DNA of 10,350 nt. Origin: JANFXS01 sp022791155. GTDB taxonomy: Bacteria; Bacillota; Clostridia; Lachnospirales; Anaerotignaceae. Shown here one piece after another: positions 6,592 to 10,350 of the stretch (the first letter of the stretch is position 1; every line of letters begins with the position of its first letter). Position numbers and translations under genes: made by a program. The notes below the pieces were generated by a model. It ran no database searches and was not told the DNA's origin. It saw only the letters and a program-made list of their open reading frames with translations. The stretch covers positions 1 to 10,350 of the forward strand of contig CATJUX010000040.1 in the NCBI GenBank assembly GCA_949743895.1, written 5' to 3'.

Positions 6592-6607
6592 TGTTTCACG
6601 TGAAAAA
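6592..6607. promoter_or_regulatory. parS-like centromere site (ParB/Spo0J binding)
   Basis: The 16 bases TGTTTCACGTGAAAAA match the Bacillus-type parS consensus TGTTNCACGTGAAACA at every position but one (A instead of C at position 15). The central 12 bases TTTCACGTGAAA form a perfect palindrome. In most bacteria, ParB (Spo0J) loads at parS as a CTP-dependent clamp, spreads, and recruits SMC for chromosome segregation; such sites cluster near the replication origin. The site is in non-coding DNA 88 bases before glnS, where it is not constrained by protein sequence. ParA and ParB genes are not in the window. Confidence 0.75.
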
Positions 6608-6694
6608 GTTTTTGTCTCAAAACATGGCAATGACTGCAAAAGGGGCTGAAAGAGAAAGCAAATTATCAACAGAAATTTTAGGGGGCTTATTTAT

Positions 6695-8374
6695 ATGGCT
6701 GAAGAAATCAAAAACGAAAACAACAGTGACCTCAGTTTGACAGGAAATTTTATACATAATTACATACAAGCGGATCTTGGCGAAAACCTTTCCCGCATAA
6801 AAACGCGTTTCCCGCCGGAGCCAAATGGCTATCTTCATATAGGCCATGCCAAATCCATATGCCTCAATTTTGGAATGGCAAGCTTGTATGGCGGAAAATG
6901 CAGTTTGCGGTTTGACGACACAAATCCCTCCAAAGAGGAGACAAAATATATTGAAAGCATAAAAGAAGACGTGAAATGGCTTGGTTTTGACTGGGAGGAC
7001 AGACTGTTTTTTGCCTCAAGCTATTTTGACATATTTTATGACGTGGCCGTGAAGCTGATCAAAGAGGGAAAGGCGTTTGTTTGTGATCTTGACGCCGCCC
7101 AAATGCGTGAATATCGCGGAACATTGAATGAACCAGGCCGGCCCAGTCCATATAGAGACAGAAGCGTTGAAGAGAATTTGGAGCTTTTTGAGCGAATGAA
7201 AAAAGGCGAGTTCCCTGACGGAAGTCACACGCTTCGTGCCAAAATTGACATGTCATCGCCAAACATAAACATGCGTGATCCGGTTTTATATAGAATTGCT
7301 CACCAAAGTCACCACACAACAGGGGACAAATGGTGCATATATCCCATGTATGACTTTGCGCACCCTCTTGAAGACGCCATAGAGGGAATCACGCATTCCA
7401 TATGCACAATGGAATTTGAGGATCACAGGCCGCTATATGACTGGGTTGTGGACAACAGCGGCCTTCCGGCAAAGCCGCGTCAAATTGAGTTTGCGCGTTT
7501 GAGCCTCACAAACACTGTCATGAGCAAAAGAAAACTGCGTGCGCTTGTTGAAGACGGCCTTGTTGACGGCTGGGATGATCCGCGAATGCCGACAATAAGC
7601 GGTTTGCGCCGTTTGGGCGTCACCCCCGAGGCCATAAGAGATTTTTGCGACAAAATTGGCGTGAGCAAGGCCAACAGCAAGGTTGACCGCGCGCTTTTGG
7701 ATCACTGCGTGAGAGACGATCTTAAAGCCAAAACGAATGTTGTTATGGCGGTTATAAACCCTTTGAAAGTTGTGATTGACAACTATCCTGATGGTCAAAT
7801 TGAGTTTCTCACTGTTGAAAACAACCCTGAAAATGAGTCAATGGGCACGCGTCAGGTTCCGTTTTCAAAGGAGCTTTATATTGAGCGTGACGACTTCATG
7901 GAAGAAGCGGCAAAAAAATTCTTCCGCCTTGCTCCTGGCAAGGAAGTGCGCCTTAAAGGAGCATATTTTGTGACATGCGTTGGTTTTGAAAAAGATGAAA
8001 ACGGAAATGTGACAGAAGTTCATGTGACATATGACCCCGAAACAAAAAGCGGCTCTGGCTTTGAAGGGCGCAAAGTTAAGGGCACACTTCACTGGGTGAG
8101 CGCTGACACGGCAATTGAGGCCGAAGCAAGGCTTTATGACGCGATGATGCTTGACGCCCCTGAAAACCCCAATGGCGAAATGGTTATGAACGCGGAAAGC
8201 ATAAAAATTTGCAAATGCTTTGTTGAGCCATCGGTGAAAGAAGCAAAGCCCGGCGACAGATTTCAGTTTATGCGCAATGGATATTTTTGTGTTGACACAA
8301 AAGACAGCACAAGCGAAAAACTTGTGTTCAACAGAACTGTGGCGCTGAAAAGTTCATATAAACCAAATGTTTGA
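6695..8374 (+). CDS. glnS: Glutaminyl-tRNA synthetase
   Basis: GlnRS is the class I synthetase that charges tRNA-Gln with glutamine in the cytosol. The 559-residue length is close to the 554 of the E. coli enzyme. The Rossmann catalytic core carries RFPPEPNGYLHIGHAKS with the HIGH motif at 48-51, the RFDDTNP segment (72-78) and the KMSKS-equivalent VMSKR (275-279). The insertion with LNEPGRPSPYRDR (144-156) and the segment DDPRMPT are typical of GlnRS. The C-terminal two-barrel anticodon-binding region runs from about 350 to the end and includes the ETKSGSGFEGRKVKGTLHWV segment. A polar N-terminal tail of about 20 residues precedes the core. The ribosome site is AGGGGG (6680-6685), nine bases before ATG. 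It stands apart from its neighbours and appears intact. Confidence 0.97.
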   Translation: MAEEIKNENNSDLSLTGNFIHNYIQADLGENLSRIKTRFPPEPNGYLHIGHAKSICLNFGMASLYGGKCSLRFDDTNPSKEETKYIESIKEDVKWLGFDWEDRLFFASSYFDIFYDVAVKLIKEGKAFVCDLDAAQMREYRGTLNEPGRPSPYRDRSVEENLELFERMKKGEFPDGSHTLRAKIDMSSPNINMRDPVLYRIAHQSHHTTGDKWCIYPMYDFAHPLEDAIEGITHSICTMEFEDHRPLYDWVVDNSGLPAKPRQIEFARLSLTNTVMSKRKLRALVEDGLVDGWDDPRMPTISGLRRLGVTPEAIRDFCDKIGVSKANSKVDRALLDHCVRDDLKAKTNVVMAVINPLKVVIDNYPDGQIEFLTVENNPENESMGTRQVPFSKELYIERDDFMEEAAKKFFRLAPGKEVRLKGAYFVTCVGFEKDENGNVTEVHVTYDPETKSGSGFEGRKVKGTLHWVSADTAIEAEARLYDAMMLDAPENPNGEMVMNAESIKICKCFVEPSVKEAKPGDRFQFMRNGYFCVDTKDSTSEKLVFNRTVALKSSYKPNV

Positions 8375-8417
8375 AGGCTTGTTTGACGTGTTTGGTTCAG
8401 CGAAACGCATTTGGTTT
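8360..8417 (+). repeat. 10-bp inverted repeat across the glnS stop codon
   Basis: AAACCAAATG (8360-8369) lies in the last glnS codons and CATTTGGTTT (8408-8417) is its perfect complement, with a 38-base loop. A third partner, TTTGGTT (8391-8397), lies in between, so two alternative hairpins are possible. Only one more T follows the outer stem, so it is at best a weak terminator. Confidence 0.35.
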
Positions 8418-8568
8418 TGAAAATTGAGAAATGACCATGAATGTTTGGGCTTGATTGAACACATGGCTTGCTTGGTTGCGAAAGGCTTGCATATTAAATG
8501 TGCGGGCCTTTATTGCTGTGAAAATTCAATTTTGTGCAGTTTTGCAAATTGGTTTGTGATGAACAGCC

Positions 8569-8582
8569 CATGAAATTTCATG
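8569..8582. repeat. Perfect 14-bp palindrome CATGAAATTTCATG
   Basis: The sequence is its own reverse complement over 14 bases and lies 206 bases before proB. A gapless palindrome of this kind is more like an operator than a terminator. I do not recognise it as the site of a known regulator. Confidence 0.5.
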
Positions 8583-8630
8583 TGTTTTGCGGTTTGATTT
8601 TTTTGTTTATAAGAATTTTCATATACACAG

Positions 8631-8664
8631 CTATTTTATTCCGCTTGTGTTTGTAGTAAAATAG
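8631..8664. repeat. 8-bp inverted repeat upstream of proB
   Basis: CTATTTTA (8631-8638) and TAAAATAG (8657-8664) are perfect complements around an 18-base loop, extendable by a T/G wobble. The right arm contains TAAAAT (8657-8662), a 5-of-6 match to a -10 hexamer, so the element could overlap the proB promoter. No acceptable -35 lies 17 bp upstream. Confidence 0.35.
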
Positions 8665-8788
8665 AATTTGATTTTTGAACATATATTTCAATTGGCAAAA
8701 AGAGGGGTTTGGAAGCTTTTTTGCAAAGTGGCCTCGTTCATGCTGTGTCACTGTTTTAAGTTAAATTTACATAATTTTGAGGTGTGTT

Positions 8789-9583
8789 ATGGATTACAGA
8801 CAAATATTGAAAAATCACAAACGTATAGTCATCAAAATTGGAACATCAACCGTCACATATCCCAACGGGCGCATAAATCTCCGCCGTTTGGAACAGCTGG
8901 CGTGGGTTCTTGGCGACCTGAAAAACCGCGGCAAGGACATTGTTCTTGTTTCCTCGGGGGCAATGGGCGTTGGTTGCGCCACGCTTGGCCTTGACGCGCG
9001 GCCAACTGAGATAAGGCTCAAACAGGCGGCGTCGTCTGTGGGACAGGCATCGCTTATACAGATATACAAAAACTTTTTCAGCGAGTTCAACCAGAAAGTT
9101 GCGCAGATACTTCTCACAAAAGAACTTGTCAACAATGACGAAAGAAAAAACACGGCAGCCCGCACGTTTGAAACGCTTTTTGAGATGAACGTTGTGCCAA
9201 TTGTCAACAACAATGACGCTGTTGCCACGGTTGAATTTGAGTTTTCTGACAATGACACGCTTTCGGCCGTTGTGGCCAATCTCATAGGCGCCGACTTGCT
9301 TGTGCTTCTCACCGACATAGATGCGCTGTATGACGCCGATCCAAAGGTGTGTGCGGAAGCAAAGCGCATATCTGTTGTTGAGGAGGTCACTGAAAACATA
9401 CTTGCAATGGCTGGCGAAAAGGGGAGCGCATTTTCTGTTGGAGGCATGGAAACAAAACTTCAGGCCGCTGTTCAGTGTCGTGCAAGCAAAACGGACATGG
9501 TGATTGCGCTGGGCGAGGATCCACGCATATTGCACAGGATAATCGATGGTGAAGACGTTGGAACACTTTTTATCAACAAATGA
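8789..9583 (+). CDS. proB: Glutamate 5-kinase, short form without PUA domain
   Basis: ProB phosphorylates glutamate with ATP to glutamyl 5-phosphate, the first and usually feedback-regulated step of proline synthesis. The 264-residue protein is one amino-acid-kinase domain: phosphate-binding KIGTST (16-21), VSSGAMGVG (54-62), NNNDAV (140-145), FSDNDTLSA (152-160), LLTDIDALYDADP (173-185) and GGMETK (218-223). The E. coli enzyme has 367 residues with a C-terminal PUA domain, which is absent here: the protein ends naturally after DVGTLFINK. I use the ATG at 8789, with GAGG (8779-8782) six bases upstream; an in-frame TTG at 8777 would overlap this site. No proA follows, unlike the common proBA operon. 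Confidence 0.95.
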   Translation: MDYRQILKNHKRIVIKIGTSTVTYPNGRINLRRLEQLAWVLGDLKNRGKDIVLVSSGAMGVGCATLGLDARPTEIRLKQAASSVGQASLIQIYKNFFSEFNQKVAQILLTKELVNNDERKNTAARTFETLFEMNVVPIVNNNDAVATVEFEFSDNDTLSAVVANLIGADLLVLLTDIDALYDADPKVCAEAKRISVVEEVTENILAMAGEKGSAFSVGGMETKLQAAVQCRASKTDMVIALGEDPRILHRIIDGEDVGTLFINK

Positions 9584-9654
9584 TTTGAGGGAGCGGCTCT
9601 GCTTTGGAGAAATGGAATTTGAGAACATGCTGTGACACATGTCGTGGCGCTGAA

Positions 9655-9666
9655 TTGTGATCACAA
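9655..9666. repeat. Perfect 12-bp palindrome TTGTGATCACAA
   Basis: This gapless palindrome lies 72 bases after the proB stop and 115 bases before the zinc-ribbon gene. It has TGTGA and TCACA half sites as in CRP targets, but without their six-base spacer, so a CRP site is not claimed. It could be an operator for the following gene. Confidence 0.4.
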
Positions 9667-9670
9667 AAAC

Positions 9671-9730
9671 ATGGACAAGTCAATTGAAACATACAGAAAA
9701 TATATTAATGACGTTGGGTTTGAAGAATGA
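9671..9730 (+). CDS. Possible 19-codon micro-ORF
   Basis: An ATG at 9671 opens a 19-residue frame, MDKSIETYRKYINDVGFEE, ending in TGA at 9728-9730. Its codons and charge pattern look protein-like, and it lies between proB and the zinc-ribbon gene. No Shine-Dalgarno sequence precedes it, and it matches nothing I recognise. It may be a gene remnant, a leader peptide or chance. Confidence 0.15.
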   Translation: MDKSIETYRKYINDVGFEE

Positions 9731-9780
9731 TTTGGGCAATGCCACGGCAAAAATTGAGAATTGCGTTGGGAGGTGTGAGA

Positions 9781-10185
9781 ATGAAAAAATGTCCGTTTTG
9801 TGGAGCGACTGTTGTGTATGAATATGCGCCATGCCCTAATTGCGGCGCTTCAGGCCAGGGGAAATGGATTGACAGCGACGAAAATGACTTATATGGCTCG
9901 AATGCGAGAGCTTCGCGTGACACAAGAGGGCGGGAGAATTTTTCTGATGAAAACATTGTTCAGGGAAAGCAGATCAACAGGATTGTTAAATTTGTGTTAA
10001 TTTTCCTTTCGCTTGTAAGCTATCCTTTTGGATTTGTAACAAGCATTGTTCTTGTGCTTTTGCCATGGCCCGAATATAAAAGGTTTGCTAAAAAAACATT
10101 CATATGTGCTTTGATGTCACTTTTTTTGTATATTTTGATTACTTCACTCACTTTGTTTGTTTTTGTTCCACAGCTTAATGTTTGA
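9781..10185 (+). CDS. Small zinc-ribbon membrane protein of unknown function
   Basis: I do not recognise the family by name. The 134-residue product begins with a zinc-ribbon pattern CPFC (4-7) and CPNC (18-21), four cysteines that probably bind one metal ion. A polar, charged linker follows (about 25-66). The C-terminal half is hydrophobic: one long or two short membrane segments at about 68-95, a short basic loop with PEYKRFAKK (97-105), then a segment at about 106-130. The topology suggests a cytosolic ribbon tethered to the membrane. The start at 9781 is set by GGAGGTG five to six bases upstream; the frame is open to 9727, but that part has no ribosome site. Proteins of this layout are common and mostly uncharacterised in Clostridia. 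Confidence 0.75.
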   Translation: MKKCPFCGATVVYEYAPCPNCGASGQGKWIDSDENDLYGSNARASRDTRGRENFSDENIVQGKQINRIVKFVLIFLSLVSYPFGFVTSIVLVLLPWPEYKRFAKKTFICALMSLFLYILITSLTLFVFVPQLNV

Positions 10186-10189
10186 GGGA

Positions 10190-10220
10190 AGCGCTGCGGA
10201 CAATGGGCGCTGGTTTTTTT
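10190..10220 (+). terminator. Weak intrinsic terminator after the zinc-ribbon gene
   Basis: AGCGC (10190-10194) and GCGCT (10207-10211) form a short GC-rich stem with a 12-base loop, followed after GG by seven T residues (10214-10220). The stem is only five base pairs and the loop is large. The position, right after the stop codon, and the U-tract favour a terminator. Confidence 0.4.
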
Positions 10221-10350
10221 GGCGACTTTCACGGCCTTAAAAAAGCTCCTTTTTGAAAGCTCGAAACCAAGCCAATAGCCATTGTAATATTTGTGCTCTC
10301 TAAAACTCCACATAACGTCAAACATCAATAAAAGCTAATGACTTGAACAG

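Larger units (their letters stand above)
6003..6694. other. Divergent non-coding region between the EamA gene and glnS
   Basis: These 692 bases hold no gene I can support; the short frames on either strand lack ribosome sites and domain similarity. Contents are the EamA gene promoter (6031-6058), a long imperfect hairpin (6376-6416), a possible glnS promoter (6468-6501), the palindrome TTGCCATGGCAA (6577-6588), a parS-like site (6592-6607) and the glnS ribosome site (6680-6685). The stretch 6060-6370 shows nothing I can name. No T-box motif precedes glnS. Confidence 0.6.
8375..8788 (+). other. Gap between glnS and proB
   Basis: These 414 bases contain no gene that I can support. The + strand is markedly rich in G and T. 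It holds the inverted repeat at the glnS end, a 14-bp palindrome (8569-8582), an 8-bp inverted repeat (8631-8664) and the proB ribosome site (8779-8782). I see no clear -35/-10 pair for proB and no T-box or riboswitch consensus. Confidence 0.55.

Noticed and set aside
6500..6694. T-box or glutamine riboswitch ahead of glnS
   Set aside because: I find no T-box sequence (GGTGG..CCGCG type) and no terminator/antiterminator pair in this region.
8815..9664. Long minus-strand frames of 210 and 272 codons opposite proB
   Set aside because: They are antisense shadows: the + strand carries intact glutamate kinase motifs throughout, while the minus products are Ser/Arg/Cys-rich with no domain.
9655..9666. 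CRP-type binding site
   Set aside because: The TGTGA/TCACA half sites abut with no six-base spacer, so the site does not fit the CRP consensus; recorded only as a palindrome.
10020..10325. Minus-strand frame antisense to the zinc-ribbon gene
   Set aside because: Its first 45 or so codons look protein-like, but the ATG at 10325 has no ribosome site, an in-frame stop lies just upstream, and its second half is the shadow of the zinc-ribbon gene and crosses the U-tract at 10214-10220.
1..10350. CRISPR array, transposon, prophage, toxin-antitoxin or defence island
   Set aside because: No spaced direct repeats, transposase, integrase, attachment site or defence-family protein is visible; the genes are housekeeping and transport functions.

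Overview
The window most likely comes from a low-to-mid GC Gram-positive anaerobe of the Bacillota, probably Clostridia. The reasons are purine-rich Shine-Dalgarno sites before nearly every gene, TGnTATAAT-type promoters, intrinsic terminators with U-tracts, an unfused FeoA/FeoB pair, a short SppA of the Bacillus type, a class I glutaminyl-tRNA synthetase, and heavy use of ATA (Ile), AGC (Ser) and ACA (Thr). The genus cannot be fixed from this sequence.

Layout. Positions 1-489 hold no convincing gene, only two G-quadruplex-type tracts and a long inverted repeat that may terminate feoB. Positions 490-6002 are a leftward block, read from right to left: an EamA-family permease, a MerR-type regulator with a GyrI-like ligand domain, the membrane serine peptidase SppA with a clear terminator, then feoA and feoB overlapping by 4 bp. 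Positions 6003-6694 are a divergent non-coding region with the permease promoter, a long imperfect hairpin and a near-perfect ParB-binding parS site. Positions 6695-10185 are a rightward block: glnS, a 414-bp gap, a short proB (glutamate 5-kinase without a PUA domain and without proA beside it), and a small zinc-ribbon membrane protein of unknown function. A weak terminator follows at about 10190-10220.

How the genes relate. feoA and feoB form one translationally coupled unit for ferrous iron uptake. The permease and MerR regulator are adjacent and co-directional and may be a regulator/efflux pair. sppA has its own extended -10 promoter and terminator, so it is probably separate from feoAB. 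glnS and proB are housekeeping functions (tRNA-Gln charging, first step of proline synthesis) in the same direction but far apart.

Most of the content is ordinary. The most informative non-coding signal is the parS-like site at 6592-6607 (15 of 16 positions match the Bacillus-type consensus), which would place this locus in the origin-proximal part of a chromosome. The next most unusual is the feoAB leader at 2715-2945, where an intrinsic-terminator-like dyad, a consensus -10 and an in-frame cysteine-containing open extension of FeoA all coincide. I found no CRISPR array, transposase, phage gene, tRNA, rRNA or recognisable defence system.
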